Positions 35,551-43,949 of a DNA stretch of 60,469 nt are shown here, piece after piece. Under the pieces are notes generated by a model, which was given only the letters and a program-made list of their open reading frames with translations, was not told the origin of the DNA and ran no database searches. How positions within the stretch are numbered: the stretch's first letter is position 1; the number at the start of each line of letters is the position of its first letter. The position numbers and the translations under genes are program-made. The DNA comes from Syntrophobacteraceae bacterium (lineage in GTDB: Bacteria; Desulfobacterota; Syntrophobacteria; Syntrophobacterales; Syntrophobacteraceae), in assembly GCA_025454175.1 (NCBI GenBank), contig JALOOX010000035.1, forward strand, positions 1 through 60,469, given 5' to 3'.

Positions 35551-36648
35551 GTGGATCTTGCGAAGGTTCTTGTGATCGATGACGAGGAAATCGCTCGGAT
35601 TTCCTGCCAGCGGGTGCTCAAACGCGAGGGCATCCAGGTCGCCATGGCCTCAACCGGCCGTGAGGGTCTCGATATGCTCATGCGGGAGCCTCCCGATCTG
35701 GTTCTGGTGGATCTCAAGATGCCGGAAATGGATGGTGTCGAGGTTGCCCGCCGCGTCAGGAGCTTCGACCCCAACATCGTCACCATCATCATCACGGGCT
35801 ATGCCACCATAGAGAGTGCTGTGGCGGTCATGAAGGAGGGGGCCTACGATTATCTCCCGAAGCCCTTCACTCCGGACGAGCTCATCATTGTCGTGCGGCG
35901 CGGCCTGGAAAAGCGTCGTCTCGACCGGGAGTCCCGGGCCCTTCGCGAGGAAAAGGCGGCCATGGAGCGCAACTTCATCACCATGGTCACCCATCAGCTG
36001 CGCTCCCCCATGGGAGCCATTTTCCAGTACCTGGAAGTGCTCCTGAGCGACATTGGGGGCGAGCTGACCCAGATGCAACGGGAGATGCTCGAGCGGGCCA
36101 AGGAGCGTCTCGAGGGATTGCTTCAGCTCATCAACGACTGGCTTGACATGAGTCGCATCCAGGCCGGAGAGATCTTGAATCGGCTCCAGGCGGTTCCGGT
36201 GGGCTCCTGCATCGACGCGGCCCTGACGGGCCTGGATTTCACCGCGCAGCAGAAGGGAATAGAGCTCACCACCGAAATCTCACCTGCGCTGCCTCCGGTC
36301 CAGGTCGACCCGGACAGCTTTCGGGAGGTGTTGAGCAATCTGATCTCCAATGCCATCAAGTACAATCGCCCTGACGGGTACGTGCGCATCCGGGCTTCCG
36401 AGCGGGAGGGCTGGGTGGTTGTGGATGTGGAGGATTCGGGGCTCGGCATCGAGGAGAAGGAAATTCCTTTTCTTTTCGAACAGTTCTTTCGCGGCAAGGA
36501 CAAAGAGGTGCGCAGGCAGGAGGGCACTGGGCTGGGGCTGGCCATCGTTCAGCGGATTGTGCAGGCCCACGGCGGTAAAATCGAAGTCAAGAGCGATTAT
36601 GGGAAAGGTTCCACATTCTCGGTATTCGTGAACAAGGCCGATGCGTGA
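35551..36648 (+). CDS. Receiver-histidine kinase hybrid (cytoplasmic)
   Basis: The 365-residue protein has an N-terminal receiver domain (VLVIDDEEIA, LVLVDLKMPEMDG, IITGYATIESA, YLPKPFTPDE), a short coiled coil and then HisKA with MVTHQLRSPMGAIFQYLEV. An HATPase follows (NLISNAIKYN, VEDSGLGI, GTGLGLAIVQ). There is no membrane segment. The start is GTG 35551 or GTG 35545, since no ATG fits the frame; TAGGG at 35541-35545 favours 35551. It could be phosphorylated on the receiver by the neighbouring haem kinase and pass signals on. Confidence 0.85.
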   Translation: MDLAKVLVIDDEEIARISCQRVLKREGIQVAMASTGREGLDMLMREPPDLVLVDLKMPEMDGVEVARRVRSFDPNIVTIIITGYATIESAVAVMKEGAYDYLPKPFTPDELIIVVRRGLEKRRLDRESRALREEKAAMERNFITMVTHQLRSPMGAIFQYLEVLLSDIGGELTQMQREMLERAKERLEGLLQLINDWLDMSRIQAGEILNRLQAVPVGSCIDAALTGLDFTAQQKGIELTTEISPALPPVQVDPDSFREVLSNLISNAIKYNRPDGYVRIRASEREGWVVVDVEDSGLGIEEKEIPFLFEQFFRGKDKEVRRQEGTGLGLAIVQRIVQAHGGKIEVKSDYGKGSTFSVFVNKADA

Positions 36649-36784
36649 TGGGCAGTCATCATGCGCAAGTTTTCACTTGACCCTCCGGGAAGGTTGTGCG
36701 AAATAGAACTTGCTCAAATGGACCATCCCCTTTCGGAATCCATCGTCTTGTGTATCGCTCCTGAGGCATGGATGGAGGAATTGC

Positions 36785-37261
36785 ATGGAATACAGGATCG
36801 AAGATGTTGAAGGGATCATCAACCATTGGGGGCCGAAACCGGCATCGCTTCTGCAAATCATGCTCGACATCAATCACAAGTACCACTATCTCCCGAGGGA
36901 AAGCCTGGACGTGGTGTCCAGCAGGCTGGGCATGCCCATAAGCCAGGTTTATGGTGTTGCCAACTTCTTCAAGGTTTTCAGCCTCACCCCCCGTGGCCGG
37001 ATCATCATGCATGTCTGTACGGGCACGGCCTGCCACGTCAAGGGAACGCCCAAGCTTCTCGACCGTCTCAAACAAGACCTTGGTCTCAATCCCGGCGACA
37101 CGACCGAGGATTTGGAGCTGACGCTCGAAACCGTGAACTGCGTGGGTGCGTGCGCATCCGCTCCGGTCGTGGTGATCGATGGGAACACGTTTGCGGATGT
37201 GACCCCCAATCGAATCAGTAAACTGGCCAAGGAAGCCACAGAGAAAAAAGAAGAGGTCTAA
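36785..37261 (+). CDS. nuoE: NADH-quinone oxidoreductase subunit E (24 kDa, [2Fe-2S])
   Basis: The 158-residue thioredoxin-like subunit has N1a cluster ligands C78 and C83 (HVCTGTACH) and C119 and C123 (NCVGACASAP). The N-terminal helical part YLPRESLDVVSSRLGMPISQ is typical of HymA/HndA and NuoE. It passes electrons to or from the FMN subunit at the tip of complex I. Start ATG 36785 follows GGAGGAATT; an open extension from 36710 is not conserved-looking. It is the first gene of a 15-gene operon. Confidence 0.93.
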   Translation: MEYRIEDVEGIINHWGPKPASLLQIMLDINHKYHYLPRESLDVVSSRLGMPISQVYGVANFFKVFSLTPRGRIIMHVCTGTACHVKGTPKLLDRLKQDLGLNPGDTTEDLELTLETVNCVGACASAPVVVIDGNTFADVTPNRISKLAKEATEKKEEV

Positions 37262-37270
37262 GGCAGGACC

Positions 37271-37361
37271 ATGAAGCGGCTCAACAGCGTCCAGGATTTG
37301 GATAATCTGCGGCAGGAAGTCATCGCCAGGCAGCAGCGGCTTCTGCGCGCAGGGGCCCATC
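37271..37361 (+). other. Vestigial 5' end of nuoF, out of frame with the main body
   Basis: From ATG 37271 the bases encode MKRLNSVQDLDNLRQEVIAR, the normal start of an Hnd/Hym-type NuoF. At about 37328-37340 the sense moves to another frame, giving GFCAQGPIVVVEPENIFY. In related proteins about 50 residues, the core of a thioredoxin-like [2Fe-2S] domain, lie between these pieces. Both the domain and the frame are lost. Confidence 0.75.
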
Positions 37362-38984
37362 GTGGTGGTGGAGCCCGAGAACATCTTTTATGCACGGGTC
37401 GGACTCGATCGGGTTCCGGAGATTTTCGAGAGGAGCGTCCTCGGCGACGAAGTCATCGAGGACCTGATCTACGTGAATCCGGAGAACGGCCAGAAGATCG
37501 TCCACGAGCGCGAGATCCCCTTCTTCGCGGGCCAGGAGCGGCTGGTCTTTCACGACACCAGCGTCAACTTCGTCACCGACATCGAGGACTACATTTCGAG
37601 GGGCGGCTACTCGGCCCTGGGCAAGGCCCTGACCACCATGTCCCCCGAGCAGGTCATCGACGAGGTGAAGGTCTCGGGTCTCAGGGGGCGCGGGGGTGGT
37701 GGATTTCCCGCCGGTGTCAAGTGGGAATCGTGTCGCCGGGCCAAGGGCGACATCAAATATGTCATGTGCAACGCCGACGAAGGGGACCCCGGCGCCTACA
37801 TGGACCGCTCGGTCATGGAGGGCAATCCCCACCAGGTCATCGAGGGCATGATCATCGCCGCCCATGCCATCACGGCCACCGAGGGCTACATCTACTGCCG
37901 CTTCGAATATCCGCTGGCGGTGAAGAACGCCGGATGGGCTCTGGAGCAGGCACGGGCCTACGGGCTTCTGGGCGAGAACATCCTCGGCACCGGGATGAAC
38001 TTCGACATCTTCATCAACCGGGGCGCCGGCGCGTTCATCTGCGGTGAGTCCACGGCGCTGATGGCTTCGCTGGAAGGCAAGCTCGGCGAGCCCCGGGGCA
38101 AGCATATCCATACGGTGGAGAAGGGGCTCTGGAATCGCCCAAGCAATTTGAACAACGTGGAAACCTATGCCAACGTTCCCATGATCATCAACCAGGGGGG
38201 GAGGTGGTACGCTTCCATCGGGACCGAGCGCAGCAAGGGTACGAAGATCTTTTCCCTGGTGGGGAAGATCAACAACTGCGGTCTGGTGGAAGTGGCCATG
38301 GGGACGCCCATCCGAAAAATCATCTACGACATTGGTGGCGGAATCCCCGGCGGCAAGGCGTTCAAGGCCGTCCAGACGGGCGGCCCTTCGGGCGGCTGCA
38401 TCCCGGACTACCTCATCGATCAGCCCGTCGACTTCGAGAAGCTCAAGGAAGCGGGGTCCATGATGGGCTCGGGCGGCATGATCGTCATGGACGAAGAGAC
38501 CTGCATGGTCGACGTCGCCAAGTACTTCCTGAACTTTCTCACCGAGGAGTCGTGCGGCAAGTGCGTTCCCTGCCGGGTGGGCGTCAAGCGGATGCATGAG
38601 ATCGTGGAGGGCATCTGCCAGGGGCGGGGCACGATGGATGACATCGCCCAGCTCGAGGAGCTCTGCAACACCATTATGGAGGCGGCCCTGTGCGGTCTCG
38701 GCAAAAGTGCTCCGAACCCGGTCCTCAGCACCCTCCAGTACTTTCGACATGAGTATGAGGCGCATGTCAACGACAAGCGCTGTCCGGCCAAGGTCTGCAA
38801 GCCGCTCATCCACTTCGAGATCGACACGGAGAAGTGCACGGGGTGCGGGGTGTGCCGAAGGAAGTGCCCGGAGATAGCCATCATCGGGGACAAGCGCGAG
38901 TGCCACTGCATCGACGATGAGCTTTGCGTGCGATGCGGCATTTGCATAGAGAGCTGTAAGTTTGGGGCCATTTTCTACGAATAG
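37362..38984 (+). CDS. nuoF: NADH-quinone oxidoreductase subunit F (FMN, NADH), lacking its N-terminal domain
   Basis: The 540-residue flavoprotein has FMN/NADH motifs GRGGGGFPAGVKWE, CNADEGDPGAYMDRS and GAGAFICGESTALMASLEG, then an SLBB region. The N3 [4Fe-4S] motif SCGKCVPCRVG ends in a Cys in AALCGLG. A C-terminal 2x[4Fe-4S] ferredoxin follows (CTGCGVCRRKCP, CVRCGICIESCK). Because of the upstream out-of-frame deletion, translation of this frame must begin at one of three GTG codons (37362-37370), helped by AGGGG at 37351. E. coli NuoF also lacks the thioredoxin-like domain, so the product could still work. If the deletion is a sequence error, the true gene starts at 37271. Confidence 0.9.
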   Translation: MVVEPENIFYARVGLDRVPEIFERSVLGDEVIEDLIYVNPENGQKIVHEREIPFFAGQERLVFHDTSVNFVTDIEDYISRGGYSALGKALTTMSPEQVIDEVKVSGLRGRGGGGFPAGVKWESCRRAKGDIKYVMCNADEGDPGAYMDRSVMEGNPHQVIEGMIIAAHAITATEGYIYCRFEYPLAVKNAGWALEQARAYGLLGENILGTGMNFDIFINRGAGAFICGESTALMASLEGKLGEPRGKHIHTVEKGLWNRPSNLNNVETYANVPMIINQGGRWYASIGTERSKGTKIFSLVGKINNCGLVEVAMGTPIRKIIYDIGGGIPGGKAFKAVQTGGPSGGCIPDYLIDQPVDFEKLKEAGSMMGSGGMIVMDEETCMVDVAKYFLNFLTEESCGKCVPCRVGVKRMHEIVEGICQGRGTMDDIAQLEELCNTIMEAALCGLGKSAPNPVLSTLQYFRHEYEAHVNDKRCPAKVCKPLIHFEIDTEKCTGCGVCRRKCPEIAIIGDKRECHCIDDELCVRCGICIESCKFGAIFYE

Positions 38985-38999
38985 CGAGCGGAGAGGGGC

Positions 39000-39380
39000 A
39001 TGCTTCCCAAAGAGCTAATGACCGATTTTTTGGCAATCGCGTTTTTCCTCCTTGTGGGGGTGGTCTTCGCGGTCATTCCGATCATCATCTCGTCGCTGAT
39101 CGTGAAGCGGAGTGCCGGGGCCAAGCGCGAGGAAACCTATGAAAGCGGCATGCAGACCATCGGCAGCGCCTGGATACAGTTCTCGGTGGCTTACTATATC
39201 TACGCGCTCATCTTTCTCGCCTTTGACGTCGACGTGCTCTACCTCTTCCCCGTAGCCCTCGCCTACGGCAAGTACGCGCTCAGGGATCTCATTGAGGTCG
39301 GGATCTTTGTTGGCATTTTGTCTCTGGCCATCGTCTATGCCTGGTGCAAAGGAGTATTTGAGTGGGAAACCAAAAGATAG
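39000..39380 (+). CDS. nuoA: NADH-quinone oxidoreductase subunit A
   Basis: The 126-residue membrane subunit has three helices. The conserved loop [20 protein letters not shown] follows the first helix and [16 protein letters not shown] lies in the second, both diagnostic of NuoA. It belongs to the membrane arm next to the quinone site. ATG 39000 follows GGAGAGGGG. It overlaps nuoB by 19 bases. Confidence 0.94.
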   Translation: MLPKELMTDFLAIAFFLLVGVVFAVIPIIISSLIVKRSAGAKREETYESGMQTIGSAWIQFSVAYYIYALIFLAFDVDVLYLFPVALAYGKYALRDLIEVGIFVGILSLAIVYAWCKGVFEWETKR

Positions 39381-39886
39381 AACCGGGTGAGCCGGTCATC
39401 AGATTCGCCCTCCTGGATGACGTTCTGAACCTGGCGCGGGCCAACTCCCTCTGGCCGATGACTTTCGGGCTCGCGTGCTGCGCCATTGAGATGATGGCCG
39501 CCGGAGCGTCGCGCTTCGACCTCGACCGTTTTGGAGCGGGTGTGTTCCGGCCTTCGCCGAGGCAGTCGGACCTGATGATCGTCGCGGGAACGATCGCCAA
39601 GAAGATGGCCCCCGCCATCCAGATGCTCTGGGATCAGATGCCGAACCCCAAGTGGTGCATCGCCATGGGCAACTGCGCCATTTCGGGCGGGCCCTTCGAA
39701 TATGATGGACAGTACGCCATTGTCCCCGGCGCAGACCTCATCGTGCCCGTGGACATTTACATTCCGGGATGTCCGCCGCGCCCCGAGGGGCTCATTCAGG
39801 GCTTCCTGGCGCTGGAGGATAAGATCACCAAGGGTGAGGATCGAAACATCCTGCGGCGATTCCATCGCAAGGGAGGGAAGAGGTAG
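39362..39886 (+). CDS. nuoB: NADH-quinone oxidoreductase subunit B (N2 cluster)
   Basis: The 174-residue subunit binds the terminal [4Fe-4S] cluster N2: adjacent Cys pair in [10 protein letters not shown], Cys in [11 protein letters not shown] and Cys in [10 protein letters not shown]. It shares its fold with [NiFe] hydrogenase small subunits. The start is GTG 39362, inside the end of nuoA, with AGGAG eight bases before. It makes the quinone pocket with NuoD. Confidence 0.95.
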   Translation: MGNQKIEPGEPVIRFALLDDVLNLARANSLWPMTFGLACCAIEMMAAGASRFDLDRFGAGVFRPSPRQSDLMIVAGTIAKKMAPAIQMLWDQMPNPKWCIAMGNCAISGGPFEYDGQYAIVPGADLIVPVDIYIPGCPPRPEGLIQGFLALEDKITKGEDRNILRRFHRKGGKR

Positions 39887-39888
39887 CC

Positions 39889-40362
39889 ATGGCGAGCAGG
39901 GATGTGATGACGGAAAAGCTCCGTTCCGTGCTGGGCGACAACGCGGTCTGCGTGGATGACCAGTACGGTGCGGGAGTTTTCGTTGCGGCCACGGCGCCCG
40001 CGGCGAGACTGCTGGAAGTCCTCGGACTCTTCAGGGAGACCGGGTTCTATCTCGAAACGATGACGGCCCTGGATTTTCAGGACACTCAGGAGATCGTGTA
40101 TCACCTGAACTGCTACGAGCCCCTGTCCCGCATGTCGTTGAGGGTCCTGGTGGAGCACGGAGCGAGTGCTCCCACGGCCAGCGGCGTCTTCACCGCGGCC
40201 GACTGGCTTGAACGGGAAGTGCGGGAATTCCATGGAATTCAGTTCGATGGACACCCCGATCCGCGGAACCTTCTGCTGCCGGAGGACGCCGACTATCATC
40301 CGCTGAAGAAGGACTTTGGTAAAGTTCACGCCTACCGGACAAGAGAAGAGATCTATGGCTGA
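39889..40362 (+). CDS. nuoC: NADH-quinone oxidoreductase subunit C
   Basis: The 157-residue hydrophilic 30-kDa-type subunit has the signature WLEREVREFHGIQFDGHPD and LLLPEDADYHPLKKDF near the C-terminus. It is a separate gene, not fused to nuoD as in E. coli. It starts two bases after nuoB and its end overlaps nuoD by eight bases. Confidence 0.93.
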   Translation: MASRDVMTEKLRSVLGDNAVCVDDQYGAGVFVAATAPAARLLEVLGLFRETGFYLETMTALDFQDTQEIVYHLNCYEPLSRMSLRVLVEHGASAPTASGVFTAADWLEREVREFHGIQFDGHPDPRNLLLPEDADYHPLKKDFGKVHAYRTREEIYG

Positions 40363-41476
40363 GCAATTCAAGGAACCAATTGTCGATCGAGTGTACACGC
40401 TGAACCTGGGGCCTCAGCATCCCAGCACCCACGGGGTCTTGAGGGTTCTGCTGGATCTCGATGGTGAATTCATCTTGAAGGCGGATCCGGTGATTGGCTA
40501 CGGGCATCGCGGCCATGAGAAAATGGGGGAGAACCGCACCTACAAGCAGTTCCTCCCCAACGCCAGCCGGATGGATTACCTGTCGGGGCTCCTCTACAAT
40601 CACGGATTCGTCCTGGCGGTGGAGAAGCTCACGGGCATCGAGGTGCCCGAGCGCGCCAGGTATATCCGGACGGTGTGCGCCGAGCTGAACCGGATATCGA
40701 GCCACCTGCTCTGGTTCGGCACCTATGTCATGGACTTGGGTGGCTTCACGCCGTTCCTGTATGCCTTCGATGATCGCGAGAACATCCTCGACATCCTGGA
40801 CCGGGTGAGCGGCTCCCGCCTGACGTATTCCTACTGTCGGTTCGGCGGCGTCTGCAATGACGTGGATGCTGGTTTTGTGGACATGACACGGGCATTCGTC
40901 AAGAGGCTGCGCAGTCGCTTTCCCGACTACGAAAACCTGGTGACGAAGAACGTGATCTTCATCCACCGGACGCGGGGCGTCGGGGTCATCACGGCCGAGC
41001 AGGCCAGGGAGTTCGGCGTGACGGGGCCTAACCTGCGAGCCTGCGGCATTCCTTATGACATGCGGAGGATCGAGCCCTACGAGATCTATGACCGGTTCGA
41101 TTTCGAGATTCCCATCGGCGTCAACGGCGACGCTCTCGATCGCTACGACGTGCGGCTCCAGGAAATGGAGCAGAGCTGCCGGATCATCGAGCAGGCGCTG
41201 GACAAGATGCCCGGAGGGCCGTTCTGGAACGAGGCGGCTGCGTTCAAGGTGAGGCCGCCCAAGGGTGAAATCTACTTCGGGTTCGAAAGTGCTCGAGGGC
41301 AGACGGGCTATTACCTGGTCAGCGATGGAAGCCAGTGTCCCTACCGGTGCCACATTCGAGTTCCGAGCTACGGGAATCTTCATGTCCTGACCGATGTCCT
41401 GCGCGGGACCATGATGGCCGACGCCATCTCGATCCTCGGCAGCATCGACGTGGTCATCCCCGAAATCGATCGCTAG
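40355..41476 (+). CDS. nuoD: NADH-quinone oxidoreductase subunit D (49 kDa)
   Basis: The 373-residue quinone-site subunit is homologous to hydrogenase large subunits. Motifs: LNLGPQHPSTHGVLRV, IGYGHRGHEKMGENRTY, ELNRISSHLLWFGTYVMD and C-terminal GDGSQCPYR-like SDGSQCPYRCHIRVPSY. ATG 40355 overlaps the nuoC stop; the frame is open from 40316, but that part belongs to nuoC. The usual Tyr/His quinone-head residues are in the first two motifs. Confidence 0.95.
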   Translation: MAEQFKEPIVDRVYTLNLGPQHPSTHGVLRVLLDLDGEFILKADPVIGYGHRGHEKMGENRTYKQFLPNASRMDYLSGLLYNHGFVLAVEKLTGIEVPERARYIRTVCAELNRISSHLLWFGTYVMDLGGFTPFLYAFDDRENILDILDRVSGSRLTYSYCRFGGVCNDVDAGFVDMTRAFVKRLRSRFPDYENLVTKNVIFIHRTRGVGVITAEQAREFGVTGPNLRACGIPYDMRRIEPYEIYDRFDFEIPIGVNGDALDRYDVRLQEMEQSCRIIEQALDKMPGGPFWNEAAAFKVRPPKGEIYFGFESARGQTGYYLVSDGSQCPYRCHIRVPSYGNLHVLTDVLRGTMMADAISILGSIDVVIPEIDR

Positions 41477-41542
41477 TCGGGGAGCCGGAGGGTGCCGGAA
41501 TAGGGCAGGGTTTCGATTCATGACTCGAGGGAGAACAGGATT

Positions 41543-42523
41543 ATGGGCAACACCGACGGTTCTGATTGGCTTAGACTGGTAGTAGGCCTGGTGATCGTTC
41601 TGGCCTTCTCTCAGTTCAATGCCCTGTTTCTGGTTTGGCTGGAGCGCAAGGTCGCCGGGCACATTCAACTGCGGCCGGGTCCAAAGGAAGTGGGTCCGTT
41701 CGGGATTTTGCAGACCATCGTCGATGGCATCAAGCTGGTGGGCAAGGAGCTCATCAGTCCCGCGGCGACGGACAGGAAGCTCTTCCCCATCGCACCGGTG
41801 CTTGTTTTCATGCCCGTCCTGGTGGGCTTCCTGGTGCTGCCCTTCAGCCCGGAGCTGATCATCAGGGACATGAATGTTGGCGTCCTTTTGATCTTCGCGT
41901 TTTCCACCTTTTCAGTCCTTGCCATCCTGGCTGGCGGATGGGCCTCCAACAACAAGTACGCCCTGCTGGGCGCCGTGCGGTCGGTGGCCCAGAACGTCGC
42001 CTACGAGATTCCGCTTCTGCTGGCCGTGATGAGCGTCGTGCTGATGGTGAACTCCCTTCAGTTTTCACAGATCGTTGAAGCTCAGAGCCGCGTCTGGTTC
42101 ATCTTCCTGCAGCCGGTGGCGGGCATCATTTTTCTCATCTGCGCCACGGCCGAGACCAATCGTGCTCCCTTCGACATTCCCGAAGCCGAGTCCGAGCTGG
42201 TGGCGGGGTTCCACACTGAGTACAGCGGGATGAGGTTCGGCCTTTTTTTCCTGGCTGAGTACACGAACATGTTCATTGTCTGCGCCGTGGCGACGAGCCT
42301 CTTTTTTGGGGGCTGGAACGGGCCGTTCGGATTCAGTCTCGGAATCCCGGGAATCATTTGGTTCCTGCTGAAGACCTATGTGTTGATCTTCGTCATCATG
42401 TGGGTCCGGTGGACTTTCCCCCGTCTCAGGTTCGACCAGCTCATGAACTTCTCATGGAAGGTCATGATTCCTATCAGCCTGGTGAATCTCATGGCGACGG
42501 CCATCGTGCTGAAGTTGGTTTAG
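41543..42523 (+). CDS. nuoH: NADH-quinone oxidoreductase subunit H
   Basis: The 326-residue membrane protein has about eight helices. The hallmarks are [36 protein letters not shown] and the acidic loop [20 protein letters not shown], which lines the quinone channel and proton path. [10 protein letters not shown] is also conserved. It connects the peripheral arm to the antiporter-like pumps. Shine-Dalgarno: GGGAGAACAGGA. Confidence 0.95.
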   Translation: MGNTDGSDWLRLVVGLVIVLAFSQFNALFLVWLERKVAGHIQLRPGPKEVGPFGILQTIVDGIKLVGKELISPAATDRKLFPIAPVLVFMPVLVGFLVLPFSPELIIRDMNVGVLLIFAFSTFSVLAILAGGWASNNKYALLGAVRSVAQNVAYEIPLLLAVMSVVLMVNSLQFSQIVEAQSRVWFIFLQPVAGIIFLICATAETNRAPFDIPEAESELVAGFHTEYSGMRFGLFFLAEYTNMFIVCAVATSLFFGGWNGPFGFSLGIPGIIWFLLKTYVLIFVIMWVRWTFPRLRFDQLMNFSWKVMIPISLVNLMATAIVLKLV

Positions 42524-42648
42524 GAAGCCGGGAAGTGTCTCTGGATCTGCACCGGCATTGAGTTTTGCCGATGACGATATGGACTGGACAGAGGGGTTTA
42601 GAGGTTACTGCCGACTCGAGCTGGACAGAGCGCATTGAAAGAGGTCGT

Positions 42649-43086
42649 ATGGCTTACTGGAAAGAGATCGTTGAAGGTGGCTGGAGTTTGGTTGAAGGGA
42701 TGCTGCGCCGGCTGTTCCAGCCGGTTGTCACCGTCCAGTATCCGCGCAAACAGTTGAGCATGTCGCCTGCTTATCGCGGGCACATCGAATTCAAGCGGTT
42801 TGCTGAAACCGGAACGCATCGTTGCATTGCCTGCGGTACGTGCCAGAGGACCTGCCCGTCGCAGCTCATCAAGGTGCAGGGGATCAAGCAGCACGCCAAG
42901 AGTCCGAAGGTGGCCACGCATTACATCATCGACTACACCAAGTGCAGCCTTTGTGGATTGTGCGTGGAATGTTGCCCCACTCAAACCCTGAAGTTCTCGA
43001 CGGAATACCAGATGGAGGGGGCATCCCGCTGGGATGGAGTGCTGGACCTGGTAGCGCGGCTGAGCAGAGAGAAGAGTCAGTCGTGA
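42649..43086 (+). CDS. nuoI: NADH-quinone oxidoreductase subunit I (2x[4Fe-4S])
   Basis: The 145-residue ferredoxin-like subunit has clusters N6a/N6b bound by CIACGTCQRTCP and CSLCGLCVECCP. The N-terminal amphipathic helix (VEGMLRRLFQPVVTVQYP) lies on the membrane. ATG 42649 follows GAAAGAGG; the frame upstream to 42565 is spurious. It carries electrons from NuoG to NuoB. Confidence 0.95.
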   Translation: MAYWKEIVEGGWSLVEGMLRRLFQPVVTVQYPRKQLSMSPAYRGHIEFKRFAETGTHRCIACGTCQRTCPSQLIKVQGIKQHAKSPKVATHYIIDYTKCSLCGLCVECCPTQTLKFSTEYQMEGASRWDGVLDLVARLSREKSQS

Positions 43087-43113
43087 CTCGAAGGTAGGAG
43101 GAGAGAGAATCTC

Positions 43114-43638
43114 ATGAGCGTTCTGAGTACGGAATCTTTCGCGCAAATGGCCTTCTGGGTCGTGGTGGGCTTGACCATCGGAGGTGCCTGCATCGCTGTC
43201 TTCCCCCGGAACATTCTTTACAATGTTCTTGGCCTTGCCATGGCCCTGTCGGGGGTTGCCGGTCTCTATCTCTACCTCGGGAGCCTTTTCATCGCCCTCA
43301 TGCAGCTCCTCATCTACGTCGGGGCCATCACCATCGCCATCGTGTTCGCCATCATGCTTTCGAGACCGCTTCACCTCGATGTTCCCAAGCGCCATGTGCC
43401 GAAGGTGGCGATGGCGGGTGGAGTCAGCGTGCTGGTGTTCGTGGCACTGGCCGGGGTGGGGCTCAAGCAGCGCTGGATGGCGGCGGCGATGCAGAGTGGC
43501 GACTGGTCGGTGGAGGCCCTTGGCCACGCCATGCTGACTAAATACAACCTGGTCTTTGAGGTGATCTCGCTGGTGCTGCTGGTGGCGATCATCGGGGCGA
43601 TCGTAACGGCAGGATTCACTCGGAGGTTAAGCTCGTGA
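43114..43638 (+). CDS. nuoJ: NADH-quinone oxidoreductase subunit J
   Basis: The 174-residue membrane subunit has five helices, including LFIALMQLLIYVGAITIAIV, the conserved region with the pi-bulge in helix 3 that takes part in coupling. ATG follows GGAGGAGAGAG. It overlaps nuoK by four bases. Confidence 0.94.
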   Translation: MSVLSTESFAQMAFWVVVGLTIGGACIAVFPRNILYNVLGLAMALSGVAGLYLYLGSLFIALMQLLIYVGAITIAIVFAIMLSRPLHLDVPKRHVPKVAMAGGVSVLVFVALAGVGLKQRWMAAAMQSGDWSVEALGHAMLTKYNLVFEVISLVLLVAIIGAIVTAGFTRRLSS

Positions 43639-43943
43639 ATACGCTGGGCGTTTATCTCATCATTGCAGCACTGCTGTTCAGCCTGGGGTTGCTGGGAGTC
43701 CTGCAGCGCCGCAACCTTATCGGTATGCTGATTTCCGTTGAGCTCATGCTGAACGGGGCGAACATCAACTTCATGGCCTTCAATCGCTTTCTGGCCCCTG
43801 ATCCGACGGTTGGGCAGCTCTTCACGCTTTTCGTCATGGGGCTGGCAGCCGCGGAGGCCGCCATCGGATTGAGTATCATCCTCGCTCTGTTCAGGAAGAT
43901 GCGTTCAATCAATATCGAGCGTGCTCAGCAACTAAGGGGATAA
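43635..43943 (+). CDS. nuoK: NADH-quinone oxidoreductase subunit K
   Basis: The 102-residue protein has three membrane helices. The conserved Glu residues of the proton path are in GMLISVELMLNGANINF and MGLAAAEAAIGLSIIL. The start is GTG 43635, overlapping the nuoJ stop, with CGGAGG nine bases upstream. It resembles MrpC. Confidence 0.95.
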   Translation: MNTLGVYLIIAALLFSLGLLGVLQRRNLIGMLISVELMLNGANINFMAFNRFLAPDPTVGQLFTLFVMGLAAAEAAIGLSIILALFRKMRSINIERAQQLRG

Positions 43944-43949
43944 AAGGTT

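Noticed and set aside
37271-38047. 258-codon frame from ATG 37271 as a separate gene
   Set aside because: Only its first 20 or so codons look real, as the lost start of nuoF. The rest is Arg/Gly-rich out-of-frame reading of nuoF.
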